This document shows positions 9,801 to 17,218 of a DNA stretch of 64,000 bases, piece after piece. Both the position numbers and the translations under genes were made by a program. The first letter of the stretch is position 1; the number at the start of each line of letters is the position of its first letter. Location of the stretch: positions 408,117 to 472,116 of the forward strand of contig BRLC01000002.1 in NCBI GenBank assembly GCA_024343425.1, read 5' to 3'. The notes beneath the pieces were generated by a model, which did not search any database, was not told the origin of the DNA, and saw nothing but the letters and a program-made list of their open reading frames with translations. This DNA comes from Rhizobiaceae bacterium MnEN-MB40S. Its GTDB lineage: Bacteria; Pseudomonadota; Alphaproteobacteria; Rhizobiales; Rhizobiaceae.

Positions 9801-10318
9801 TCATCATGACCGGCACTGGCATCGTCGCGCTCGCGGGCATCGTGGTGAACAACGCGATCGTGTTGATCGACACATTCAACCGGATGCGCGAGGAAGGCGT
9901 GACCGACACGCGTGAAGCCGCCCTCAAGACGGCGGCCCAGCGGCTTCGTCCAATCATGCTGACGACGATCACGACCATTCTCGGACTGGTGCCGATGGCG
10001 CTGCAGATCAACATGGACTTCTTCAGTCAGACGATCTCCGTCGGCGGCATCACCGCGATCTGGTGGGTCCAGCTTTCCACAGCGATCATCTTCGGCCTGG
10101 CCTTTTCGACCATGTTGACCCTGGTCATGATCCCGGCAATGCTGGCCATGCCCGACAATGTCAGGCGACTGTGGGGTCGGATCACCGGCAACGCCTTCGT
10201 TCCGCAAACCGTCTATGCAGGCGTCGGAAGCGTGACCTCGGACGATGCCGATGAGCGACCGGAACGTCGTCCGCACAATGACGACATGCCGGCGAGGCGA
10301 CCGGACGCAGCGGAATAA
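6806..10318 (+). CDS. RND efflux transporter permease
   Basis: Proton-driven inner-membrane pump of the AcrB/MdtB fold, 1170 residues, longer than the usual 1020-1060. It starts with TM1 (LALMVFMIAAGVMSYIGI) and porter segments, and has the TM4 motif LVDGAIVVTEY, with the proton-relay Asp followed by Gly as in many non-AcrB RND proteins. The C-terminal half repeats the fold (VVNNAIVLIDTFNR in TM10). Extra length comes from a hydrophobic insertion at about residues 495-550, a Gly-rich loop near 675-690 and a charged C-terminal tail of about 50 residues. Substrate is unknown; PadR control suggests a toxic aromatic or drug. Confidence 0.93.
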   Translation: MTSALQSIITRPKTVLALMVFMIAAGVMSYIGIPKEANPDIDVPVYYVSITQQGISPNDAERLLVRPMETTLRGLDGLKELTAIASEGHAGIVLEFNVETDADEVLADIRDKVDQAQADLPEEADEPTITETNFALQPTIIVTLSGDVPERTLTHLARRLKDEIEAVSTVREAELKGDREELLEVILDLMKLESYDITQDELLNALSQNNQLVAAGFIDDGNGRFNVKVPGLVENAEDVYNIPIKQNGEGVVTLGEVGEIRRTFTDPSIFTRVNGQPAISIEVTKRIGTNIIENNDEVRRVVAEYTKDWPQSIHVNYLLDQSSFIFEVLGSLQSSIMTAILLVMICVVGTLGLRSGLLVGLAIPGSFMLAFLILASLGMVVNMMVMFGMVLTVGMLVDGAIVVTEYADRKIAEGMEPAAAYQRASKLMFWPVVSSTATTLAAFLPLLLWPGVSGEFMSYLPRMVIIVLTASLLTALVFLPVTGTLFAQIAAVVSKRSNAILALFVAAIAGVFAFFGPLAPLGLPIQAAGSALTAAIALFLTYRISKFIANRRRDHTVSEADNVAMMLSSDSKLDIAKVPGFTGGYLRFLNLAVGTLAGNIAVIVVIIAATIGSYIYFGANNQGVEFFVDEEPDVAIVLVSARGNLSARDIRDLVAEVEYEVLRINGIENVVMTATAPGGGGSGGPQIIGGVQDKPADVVGELQIELADYCCRRKAVDIFEDIRQRTADIAGVKVEVRKIEGGPPTGKDVRLEVKSTDYNTMVETVGQIREQFDSMEMLTDQEDARPLPGIEWEIDVDRELAGRYNAGIVQVGSMVQLVTNGVLIGSYRPDDSQDEVDIRVRLPEEERTLDQFEVLRLRTANGQVPLANFITMGAQHKVSSITRRDGLYAMDVKANLGEGVMVDGRPATADDAVKEVQKWLDTQTFPETVQLRFRGADEEQQEAGEFLGKAAMAALFMMFIILLTQFNSFYQTILTLSTVILAVSGVLIGMVVTSQPFSIIMTGTGIVALAGIVVNNAIVLIDTFNRMREEGVTDTREAALKTAAQRLRPIMLTTITTILGLVPMALQINMDFFSQTISVGGITAIWWVQLSTAIIFGLAFSTMLTLVMIPAMLAMPDNVRRLWGRITGNAFVPQTVYAGVGSVTSDDADERPERRPHNDDMPARRPDAAE

Positions 10319-10348
10319 ACCGAAGAGTTTCTCCAGGGCGCGACTGGA

Positions 10349-10374
10349 ATGCGGGCTGAAAGGCCCGCATTTTC
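10349..10374 (+). terminator. Rho-independent terminator after the RND operon
   Basis: ATGCGGGC (10349-10356), loop TGAAAG, GCCCGCAT (10363-10370), then TTTTCC: an 8-bp GC-rich stem with a short U run, 30 bases after the permease stop. The stem could also slow transcription arriving from the opposite liv-type operon, but its U run is clear only in the plus direction. Confidence 0.8.
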
Positions 10375-10402
10375 CGTTCCGTGCAAGGCTCCATTGCAGG
10401 CG

Positions 10403-11431
10403 CTACTCTTTGCGAGATTGCTTCGGCTCGACGCGATATCCGAGCGGGAACAGACGCAGACCCGTCAGATCCTGAACGAGACCCCACAAACCTTTTGGCG
10501 CCACCAGCATGACCGCAATCGCTATCGCACCGAGAACGATCAGGTAAATTGATCCAAGGTCGGCCAGTGTCTCGCGCAGAAGGAAAAATGCGACTGTGCC
10601 GATAATCGGACCTTCCAGAGATCCAATTCCACCGATCACGACGATGAAAATCACATAGGCGGTCCAGTCATTCACGCTGAACGCCGCATCCGGAGAGATC
10701 CTCAGCTTTTGTAGGAAGATCAGCGACCCGACAAACGTCGTCAGGCCGCCAACGACCACGTAGACGACGAATTTTGAACGCCAGATATCGATGCCGAGGG
10801 ACGAAGCAGCAAGCTCGTTGTCCCGAATGGCCGTCAGCGCCAGCCCGTTGCGCGACCGCAGAAACAAGTACGCGATGGCCATGACTGCGGCGGCGCATCC
10901 AAGCGTCAGCCAGTAGCTGGTCGCTTCCCGCGCATCGCGCCCGTCGGCGAGCGAGCGCACCACATCCACAGGCAGCGATATCCCGGACCCACCGCCAAGC
11001 GCGCTAACTTGTGCAAAGCCCAACCGGAACACCTCGGCGATAACCCACGTACCGATCGCGAAATAGGCGCCGCGCAGCCGGAAAATTAGTGCGGCGACCG
11101 GTATCGCGACGATCGCTCCGATCACCACAGAAAGTCCAATGGCAGTGAACGGATGCAGCCCGCCAAATATCGTCAGCGCGAACAGGACATATCCTCCCAG
11201 GCCGACATAGGCCTGCTGACCGACGGAGACGAGGCCCGCATATCCGGCAAGCAGGTTCCAGAGCATCGCCAGTGAAAGGTAGAGGTATATTTCGCCGAGC
11301 AGCCTCAGATCGGCCCGGCCCATCCACCAGGGCGCAGCAGCCAGAGCGAGCAGGAGAAGCAAGCCGAGAACCGAAGCAATGCGGCTTGCCGTCGTGACGC
11401 GAAAGACACGATGTGTATCGACAACGCTCAT
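10403..11431 (-). CDS. Branched-chain amino-acid-type ABC permease, LivM family
   Basis: Inner-membrane permease of a HAAT-type ABC importer, 342 residues, with about ten hydrophobic helices and the LivM signatures NLLAGYAGLVSVGQQAYVGLGGY near the first third and FVVYVVVGGLTTFVGSLIFLQ later. The ATG at 11431 overlaps the LivH stop (ATGA, 11428-11431); a longer reading frame upstream lies inside livH. It is the last gene of operon 2. HAAT systems also carry ureas, amides and aromatic acids, so Leu/Ile/Val transport should not be assumed. Confidence 0.92.
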   Translation of the reverse strand: MSVVDTHRVFRVTTASRIASVLGLLLLLALAAAPWWMGRADLRLLGEIYLYLSLAMLWNLLAGYAGLVSVGQQAYVGLGGYVLFALTIFGGLHPFTAIGLSVVIGAIVAIPVAALIFRLRGAYFAIGTWVIAEVFRLGFAQVSALGGGSGISLPVDVVRSLADGRDAREATSYWLTLGCAAAVMAIAYLFLRSRNGLALTAIRDNELAASSLGIDIWRSKFVVYVVVGGLTTFVGSLIFLQKLRISPDAAFSVNDWTAYVIFIVVIGGIGSLEGPIIGTVAFFLLRETLADLGSIYLIVLGAIAIAVMLVAPKGLWGLVQDLTGLRLFPLGYRVEPKQSRKE

Positions 11432-12291
11432 CCGTCCATCCTCGGGAATAAGCCGCGCGGGCGAACGGCGAGTATGATCAGGAATGCAATATGGCCTGAG
11501 AGGATCTGCCAGCCCGGGTTGATCTGCGCGCCGATCGATTGCGCCACGCCAAGGATCACACCGCCAGCGAGCGTGCCCCACAGATTACCGAGCCCGCCGA
11601 TAATGACCGCTTCGAATCCGAAGATCAGACGGGCCGGGCCGGTTGCAGGATCGAACGAGGTCCGCACGCCAAGGAAAATTCCGGCGATAGCGGTTACCGC
11701 GAGGGACAAGGCCATAGCCAGTCCGAAGACATGACGACGGTTCAGCCCCATCAATTGGGCGATATCCTGATTGTCCGAAACCGCCCTGAAAGCCCGGCCG
11801 AGCGCCGTTGCGTAGAATATCCACTGGAGGACAGCGACTACCAGCACTGCTGTCAGAAACATCACGAGCGGAAGGTAGCCGACCGCCAATCCGCCGATGT
11901 TGGCGCTCGCCACCTCGATAGCGCCTGCGTTGAGCTTCTGCGGATCGGCGGAATAGCCTTCAAGCAGCGCGTTCTGGATGATCACCGACAGGCCAAACGT
12001 GACCAGCAACGGCGGCAGAATATCATCACCGAGCGTCCAGTTCAGAACGCCACGCTGCAGGACATATCCAAAGCCGGCCATCAGCGGCACGACCAGAATG
12101 AGCGCCACGAACGGGTTCATAGAGAGAGCCGCCGTCACCGTCAGACCGAGATAGGCCGCCAGAACGATCAGGTCGCCGTGGGCGATGTTGACCAGGCGCA
12201 TGACGCCGAAGATCAGGGACAACCCGGCGGCAAAAAGCGCATAAAGCCCGCCGAGCAAAGTTCCCTGCACGATTGCATTGATCCAGTCCAT
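11428..12291 (-). CDS. Branched-chain amino-acid-type ABC permease, LivH family
   Basis: Second permease subunit, 287 residues, about eight hydrophobic helices. The N-terminus MDWINAIVQGTLLGGLYALFA and the motif LIFGVMRLVNIAHGDLIVL are LivH hallmarks, as is the C-terminal cytoplasmic coupling segment with FDPATGPARLIFGFEAV followed by IIGGLGN. Three bases separate it from the LivF stop and it shares four bases with livM. It should pair with LivM to form the membrane channel. Confidence 0.93.
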   Translation of the reverse strand: MDWINAIVQGTLLGGLYALFAAGLSLIFGVMRLVNIAHGDLIVLAAYLGLTVTAALSMNPFVALILVVPLMAGFGYVLQRGVLNWTLGDDILPPLLVTFGLSVIIQNALLEGYSADPQKLNAGAIEVASANIGGLAVGYLPLVMFLTAVLVVAVLQWIFYATALGRAFRAVSDNQDIAQLMGLNRRHVFGLAMALSLAVTAIAGIFLGVRTSFDPATGPARLIFGFEAVIIGGLGNLWGTLAGGVILGVAQSIGAQINPGWQILSGHIAFLIILAVRPRGLFPRMDG

Positions 12292-12294
12292 TCG

Positions 12295-12999
12295 TCAGGT
12301 CCCGAAATAAGCGGCGGAAATCTGCTCGCGGCTGACGTCGGCTGTCCGGCCTTCCAGCGAGACACGGCCCTCCTGCAGGCAGTAGACGCGCGATGAAACC
12401 GAAAGCGCCTTGGTGATATCCTGCTCCACGATCATTGCGCTCATGCCCTCACCGACAATCGTTGGCAGCGACTCGTAGATCTGCCTGATGATGACGGGAG
12501 CGAGACCCAGGCTGATCTCGTCGAACATGACAAGGTCCGGGTTGGCCATCAGCGCCCTGCCGATCGCCACCATTTGCTGCTGGCCGCCTGACAGGGATGT
12601 CGAGGGAACATTCCGCCTCTCCTGCAGCACAGGAAAAAGGTCATAGACCCGCTGAAGAGACCAGGCCCCCTTGCGACCAGTCCGGCCTCCAATGATCAGA
12701 TTCTCCTCCACCGAAAGCGACTGGAAAAGCTGCCGCCCTTCGGGCACCAGGGCTATGCCAAGGCCTGCGATCTGATCCGCCCTCAGTGCGCCGATTTGCT
12801 GTCCCCGGTACGTGATCTGTTCCGCGCGGTTCCGGATCAACCCGGAGATCGAGCGCATCAATGTCGTCTTGCCCGCTCCGTTTGCGCCAATGATCGCAAC
12901 CACCTCGCCCGCCTCGACGGTGATATTGACGCCGTAGAGGGCCTGGAAATCTCTATAATGGGCGTCCAGCTTTCGGATATCCAGAACAGGCTCAGGCAT
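12295..12999 (-). CDS. ABC transporter ATP-binding protein, LivF family
   Basis: Cytoplasmic ATPase of the importer, 234 residues. Walker A GANGAGKTT near residues 38-46, an intact signature SLSGGQQQM, Walker B LVMFDE and the LivF-typical continuation SLGLAP. ATG at 12999 (PEPVLDIRKLDAHY) is preferred over TTG at 13008 in the same frame. It overlaps the end of livG by 8 bases. Confidence 0.93.
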   Translation of the reverse strand: MPEPVLDIRKLDAHYRDFQALYGVNITVEAGEVVAIIGANGAGKTTLMRSISGLIRNRAEQITYRGQQIGALRADQIAGLGIALVPEGRQLFQSLSVEENLIIGGRTGRKGAWSLQRVYDLFPVLQERRNVPSTSLSGGQQQMVAIGRALMANPDLVMFDEISLGLAPVIIRQIYESLPTIVGEGMSAMIVEQDITKALSVSSRVYCLQEGRVSLEGRTADVSREQISAAYFGT

Positions 13000-13720
13000 C
13001 GGCTTCAATTCCGAGATAGATTTCCTTCACCTCGCGGCTTTCCATGACGGTCGCCGGATCCCCCTCGGCAATCATCTTGCCGAAATCGATCACGATCAGA
13101 CGTTCGACCACCTTGAGGAGCGCATGCACAACATGTTCGATCCAGATGATCGACATCCCTGTCCGGTGAATGGCCTGGATCGTCTCGACAAGAAGGCGGC
13201 ATTCCTCGTCAGTCAGTCCGCCCGCGATTTCGTCCAGCAGCAGCAATTTCGGTTTTGCGCAGAGCGCGCGCGTCAGTTCCAGCCGCTTGCGGTCAAGCAG
13301 CGCCAGTTTCCCCGCAACGGCGTTCGCCTTATCGAGCAATCCCGTCTGGTCTAGGACGTCCAGACACGCCGATTCAGCTTCCCTGCCGGTCAGATTGGCG
13401 CCCTGTGTCGCGGCTACCATGGCGTTTTCGAAAACCGTCATGTGTCCGAAGGGCTGCGGCACCTGGAAGCTGCGGGCCATGCCTGCACGGCAACGCTTCG
13501 CGGCGCTGTCGTGGGTTACATCACGGCCGTTATACTGGACACGCCCGGAACTCGCCGCAACGGTTCCGGTAATCAGGTTGAACATCGTCGTCTTGCCGGC
13601 GCCGTTCGGCCCGATGACGCCCAGCGCCTCACCCTGTCTGAGGGAAAAGGTCAGGCTGTCGGCGACGACGATTGCGCCATAGGACTTGCATACGCCTGAA
13701 AGGCCAAGGATTTCTGACAC
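12992..13720 (-). CDS. ABC transporter ATP-binding protein, LivG family, atypical signature
   Basis: Second ATPase, 242 residues. Walker A GPNGAGKTT at 37-45 and Walker B KLLLLDE at 158-164 are intact, and the LivG-type AGGLTDEE follows. The ABC signature position (about 139-147) reads LALLDRKRL instead of an LSGGQ/LAYGQQ form. The LivF partner keeps a normal signature, so the pump probably has one canonical and one degenerate ATP site, as in other asymmetric ABC proteins. Confidence 0.92.
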   Translation of the reverse strand: MSEILGLSGVCKSYGAIVVADSLTFSLRQGEALGVIGPNGAGKTTMFNLITGTVAASSGRVQYNGRDVTHDSAAKRCRAGMARSFQVPQPFGHMTVFENAMVAATQGANLTGREAESACLDVLDQTGLLDKANAVAGKLALLDRKRLELTRALCAKPKLLLLDEIAGGLTDEECRLLVETIQAIHRTGMSIIWIEHVVHALLKVVERLIVIDFGKMIAEGDPATVMESREVKEIYLGIEADA

Positions 13721-13741
13721 GGGTTCCTCGTCGAAACAGTA

Positions 13742-13766
13742 GCCGCAGGCCGGAGAGACCTGCGGC
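13742..13766 (-). other. Hairpin between the binding-protein gene and livG
   Basis: GCCGCAGG (minus strand 13766-13759), 9-base loop, CCTGCGGC (13749-13742): a perfect 8-bp stem in the 54-base gap after the solute-binding-protein stop. There is no real U run behind it, so it looks like an mRNA-stabilising or attenuating hairpin that lets the binding protein be made in excess of the membrane subunits. The same layout recurs after dctP in operon 1. Confidence 0.6.
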
Positions 13767-13774
13767 GCACTTTC

Positions 13775-15049
13775 TTACAGGAGCTGCATTTCAGCCGTCA
13801 CCGGCACTTCCGGAGCCGTGGCGTTGGCGACGATCTCCAGGTTCAGCCCGTTGTCTCCCTTCTGCCACTGGCCGCCGACAAGCGGCGTCTTGGTGACATT
13901 CTTGACCGGGCCAACAGACCAGTCGACAGGGCCGACGATCGTATCGAGCGATGTCGAAGCTATCGCCGCCACGATCGACTGCGGATCGCGGACATCATCG
14001 GCGCGCTTGACGACGTCCGCCACGACTTCGAACAGCGCGTGCTTGAAGCCGATCGGCTGGGTCCAGGGCCGACCCGTCGCGTCGCTGTATCCGTTGGCGA
14101 GATCCTTCGCGCTGATACCGGTCAGCGACGACGAGAAGGGATGGTAAGGCGACCACCAGACTTCCGAAGAGAGGCCGTTGCCGCGTTCGCCGAGACTGTC
14201 CACGACGGACGGGAACAACAACGCCTTGCCGATGGTGACGATCTTCGGATTGAACCCCTGCTGGGCGGCTTGCGCCCAGAACGTCGCAAAGTCCGGCGGA
14301 ATCATGTTGCCGGTTACAATCTGGCAATTCGCTTCCTTGAAGGCGTTGATCTGGGCCGTGAAGTCGTCGGTCAACGGCTGGTAGCGGCCTGGATCGACAA
14401 GGGTGTATCCTGCGGCTGCAAGCGGCTTGGGCAGCCCCAGTTCCGGATCGCCCCAGGCGTTTCCGTCGGCGTCGTTGGGGAACAGACCGGCCACCGTCTT
14501 TTCAACGCCAGTGCCGTCCCACATGGCCAGGAAGGCTGCGATCACGTCCTCGAGCCCCCAGAAGAAATGATAGGTGCTCTCGAAGCCGTTGGCGGGATCG
14601 CCGCTGCGACCGAAGAAATAAGGCTGCCAGGGGCAATCCGTGGTGATGCAGGGCACCTCGTTCAGTTCCGCCTGGTCGGCCACCGGATTGGTGGTGTCGG
14701 GCGTCGAGGCGGCGGTGATGATGTCCACTTCCTCGCGAAGGATCAGATCGGACGCCACCTCTGCGGCCCGGTTCGGATTGGACTGGCTGTCCGCTGTGAT
14801 GATTTCGATATTGTAGGTTCCGCCCTGCCCGGCGATCCCTTCGGCGAACTTTGCCCGGATGCCTTCCAGAACATACTCATCGGCCTCGGCGAAGCCCGCG
14901 AGCGGACCTGTCCTTGGGCTCACATGTCCGACCTTTATAGTGCGGCCCTGAGCGAATGCGCTCCTGCCGCGCAATATTGCGGGCGCCGCAAGGCCGATCG
15001 CGGCCAATCCGCGGATCACCGTGCGGCGGTTAGTCGTAAAATGCGTCAT
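13775..15049 (-). CDS. ABC transporter substrate-binding protein, LivJ/Peripla_BP_6 type, with Tat-like signal
   Basis: Periplasmic binding protein of the operon 2 importer, 424 residues. The N-terminus has a twin-arginine pattern (NRRTVIRGL, Arg8-Arg9), a hydrophobic stretch and a likely cleavage after SAFAQG, suggesting Tat export. Type I fold features include IKVGHVSPRTGPLAGF at the mature start and ADSQSNPNRAAEVASDL. ATG at 15049 has GGGAGG 7 bases upstream; a TTG three bases earlier is less likely. Its large size and FGRSGDPANGFESTYHFFWG resemble ligand-binding proteins for amides or aromatic acids more than Leu/Ile/Val, but the ligand cannot be named. Confidence 0.92.
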   Translation of the reverse strand: MTHFTTNRRTVIRGLAAIGLAAPAILRGRSAFAQGRTIKVGHVSPRTGPLAGFAEADEYVLEGIRAKFAEGIAGQGGTYNIEIITADSQSNPNRAAEVASDLILREEVDIITAASTPDTTNPVADQAELNEVPCITTDCPWQPYFFGRSGDPANGFESTYHFFWGLEDVIAAFLAMWDGTGVEKTVAGLFPNDADGNAWGDPELGLPKPLAAAGYTLVDPGRYQPLTDDFTAQINAFKEANCQIVTGNMIPPDFATFWAQAAQQGFNPKIVTIGKALLFPSVVDSLGERGNGLSSEVWWSPYHPFSSSLTGISAKDLANGYSDATGRPWTQPIGFKHALFEVVADVVKRADDVRDPQSIVAAIASTSLDTIVGPVDWSVGPVKNVTKTPLVGGQWQKGDNGLNLEIVANATAPEVPVTAEMQLL

Positions 15050-15088
15050 CAAATCCTCCCTTATCTGATGCCGGATTTTTTCCGGCGT

Positions 15089-16018
15089 CTAGCCTATGTC
15101 ATCGAGCACCGTGTCAAGACGTCCCAGGAAGCGCGCCACCCTGGCGCGCGTCTCGTCCGCCTTCTCCGGCGTCCATGTATGAAAGCCCTCGCCCGTCTTC
15201 ATGCCGAGCTTGCCGTCCTTGACCAATTGTTCCAGATAGGGCGACGGGCCCGGGCGATTTTCCAGATCGGCAAGCACGTTTTTGTGGATGTCCAGTGTCA
15301 GATCAGTGCCGACAAGATCGGCGTTTTCCAACGGCCCCAGTACGGCCAGCCGTCGCCCAAAGCACGATTTGATGACGGTGTCGACTGCTGCTGCGTCGCA
15401 AATGCCCCGCTCTACGAGGCTGATCGCCTCGCGCCACAGCGCATGCTGCATGCGGTTGCCAATGAACCCCGGCACATCTTTCTCCACGCGCACAGGCGTC
15501 TTTCCGGCGCCTTCAAGGAGCTGCGTCATCTCCTCCATCGCCGCATCGTCGGTCCATTCCGTACGGATGACCTCGACCAGCGGGATCATATGCGGTGGGT
15601 TCCACCAGTGTGTCCCAAGCGCCCGATTGCGGAGTTTCAGATCCTGCATGATTTTCGTAATCTGGATTACGGACGTATTCGAAGCCAGGATCGCATCGGA
15701 TGAAGCATGCGCCTCCACTTCGGCGAAGATCTGCTGCTTCAGCGCAAGTTTTTCCGGCGCAGCCTCGAAGACAAACTCTGCGTGCTGCACGGCCTCCGGC
15801 AGAGTATCCCTCAGGCTAACCCTCTCGAGGCATGCGGAAATCTCATCAGCGTCCGCTCCGAGCGACTCCAGGCTGGCGGCAATCCGCTTTGGAGCGTGTT
15901 GAAGAGCCTCGGTCACAGGATCGGTCAGAGCCACGTGATGGCCCGCCCTTGTGAGGGTCAGTGCGATACCGTGCCCCATGAGCCCGGCGCCGATCACTGC
16001 AATGTGCCGGTTTTCCAT
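15089..16018 (-). CDS. 3-hydroxyacyl-CoA dehydrogenase family protein
   Basis: NAD-dependent oxidation of a 3-hydroxyacyl (CoA) substrate is the family reaction. The 309-residue single-domain protein begins IAVIGAGLMGHGIAL (Rossmann GxGxxG at 10-15), has SNTS at 113-116, the catalytic His137 in GTHWWNPPH, and a C-terminal helical dimer domain with DVPGFIGNRMQHALWREA. ATG at 16018 matches the family start; a longer frame upstream overlaps the SDR. THWWNPP is also seen in relatives acting on carnitine or other 3-hydroxy acids, so CoA dependence is an assumption. Confidence 0.9.
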   Translation of the reverse strand: MENRHIAVIGAGLMGHGIALTLTRAGHHVALTDPVTEALQHAPKRIAASLESLGADADEISACLERVSLRDTLPEAVQHAEFVFEAAPEKLALKQQIFAEVEAHASSDAILASNTSVIQITKIMQDLKLRNRALGTHWWNPPHMIPLVEVIRTEWTDDAAMEEMTQLLEGAGKTPVRVEKDVPGFIGNRMQHALWREAISLVERGICDAAAVDTVIKSCFGRRLAVLGPLENADLVGTDLTLDIHKNVLADLENRPGPSPYLEQLVKDGKLGMKTGEGFHTWTPEKADETRARVARFLGRLDTVLDDIG

Positions 16019-16022
16019 CGCC

Positions 16023-16820
16023 TCAGCCCGCCGTATAGCCGCCGTCGGCGTAAAGGATGTGACCGGTGTAGAAATCGCTGGCTGCGGAGGCAAGGAACAG
16101 CAAGGGCCCAGCCAGATCCTCGGGCTCGCCGAGTCGTCCTTTGGGCACACGGGTCAGGAAACCATCGCGCACTTTCTTGGCGTCTTCGGTGTCCTCGAAC
16201 ATCCAGGCAGTCAGCGGCGAACGAAAAACGGTCGGCGCGATCGCGTTAACCGTGATGCCGGTCGGACCGAGTTCGCAACCCAGCGCCTTGGTGATGCCGT
16301 CTACCGCTGCCTTCGAGGCGCAATAGGCGGTGTAGCCCGCGGGATGCCCGAGAAGGCCGCGGGCGGAACTCACCAGCACGATCTTGCCGCCCGTTCCCTG
16401 CGCCTTCATCTGCCGGGTCGCGGCGCGCGCCAGAAGCCAGCTCTGCGTGACATTCGCGTCCATGACGGAGGCGAAGGTTTCCGCCGCCATGTCGTCGATC
16501 TTCGCAACCTTGTTCATGCCGGAAGCGACGACGAGAATGTCGAGCGCGCCATAGGCGGACACCGCGCGAGCAACCATGTCGGCGCATGTGTCTTCGTCCG
16601 ACGGACGCGCATTGATTTCCGTCACGTCGGCTCCGGCCTGTCGGCATTCCGCAGCTATTTCGCCGAGCGCGTCCGCCGATCCGGCGGTCAGCACCAGCTT
16701 GCACCCGGCTCCTGCCAGAACGCGGGCAGCGACGGCGCCGAAAGCCCCCGATGCGCCAGTGATCAGCGCAACCTTGCCCTTGATGTCGAACAGCGACAGC
16801 GGATCGGTGATATCAGCCAT
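16023..16820 (-). CDS. SDR family oxidoreductase
   Basis: 265-residue classical SDR: TGASGAFG at 21-28, Ser151/152, Tyr166 and Lys170 (YCASK), and a C-terminal DGGYTAG ending typical of FabG-like enzymes. ATG at 16820 is 4 bases behind the cupin stop and 4 bases before the next stop-start junction, so it is tightly cotranscribed. Likely oxidises or reduces a hydroxyl of the catabolic intermediate; the substrate is unknown. Confidence 0.92.
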   Translation of the reverse strand: MADITDPLSLFDIKGKVALITGASGAFGAVAARVLAGAGCKLVLTAGSADALGEIAAECRQAGADVTEINARPSDEDTCADMVARAVSAYGALDILVVASGMNKVAKIDDMAAETFASVMDANVTQSWLLARAATRQMKAQGTGGKIVLVSSARGLLGHPAGYTAYCASKAAVDGITKALGCELGPTGITVNAIAPTVFRSPLTAWMFEDTEDAKKVRDGFLTRVPKGRLGEPEDLAGPLLFLASAASDFYTGHILYADGGYTAG

Positions 16821-16824
16821 GGCT

Positions 16825-17169
16825 TCACCCTTTCGGCGGATAGGGAATGACAACCAGCATCTTGCAGACGTGGTTCGTGCGGTTTTCGATACGGCGTTCC
16901 TGCCCCGGGGGTATCGTGCAGGAGTCGAGCGCACGGAGAACTTCCGTCCGGCCGTCCCACTCCAGGGTCATTTCGCCTTCCAGAACGACATACACTTTCT
17001 CGAAAGGCGTCGAGTCCGGTCCCGCACCGCCGCCTGGCAGGAACTGGGAATAGCCGACCCATTGATTGGTCGGTCCACCTTCCTCGAAACCCTGCAGTCG
17101 CAGGCCGTGGACGTCCCAGTGGTTGGGCGCCTCATAGGCCTGAGCATCCTCGAATCGCTTGATTAGCAT
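16825..17169 (-). CDS. Small cupin-domain protein lacking the usual metal histidines
   Basis: 114 residues forming one cupin barrel. Motif 1 is recognisable around 45-66 (PGGGAGPDSTPFEKVYVVLEG, written here in part) and motif 2 around 86-97 (IPPGQERRIEN), but the HxH pair of motif 1 and the His of motif 2 are absent. Only the motif 1 Glu (Glu57) and the final Asn remain. It may be a non-metal cupin or a binding/accessory protein rather than a dioxygenase. The start has GGGAGGA 8 bases upstream, behind a conserved hairpin. Confidence 0.85.
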   Translation of the reverse strand: MLIKRFEDAQAYEAPNHWDVHGLRLQGFEEGGPTNQWVGYSQFLPGGGAGPDSTPFEKVYVVLEGEMTLEWDGRTEVLRALDSCTIPPGQERRIENRTNHVCKMLVVIPYPPKG

Positions 17170-17177
17170 CGCTGCGT

Positions 17178-17212
17178 TCCTCCCATGAACCGATTGCCGT
17201 TATCCCGGCAAT
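17178..17212 (-). promoter_or_regulatory. Hairpin plus strong ribosome-binding site before the cupin gene
   Basis: On the minus strand ATTGCCG-GGATAA-CGGCAAT (17212-17193) is a perfect 7-bp stem, followed 8 bases later by GGGAGGA (17184-17178). A paralogous copy stands at 24408-24441 with a different stem sequence but intact pairing. In the cyclase-cupin gap it may protect the distal mRNA or tune cupin translation. Confidence 0.6.
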
Positions 17213-17218
17213 CTTGCG

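Noticed and set aside
14039..15703. A 554-codon open frame on the plus strand across the ABC binding-protein and dehydrogenase genes
   Set aside because: It is antisense to two well-supported genes, has no recognisable domain, and reflects the third-position GC bias of the real genes.
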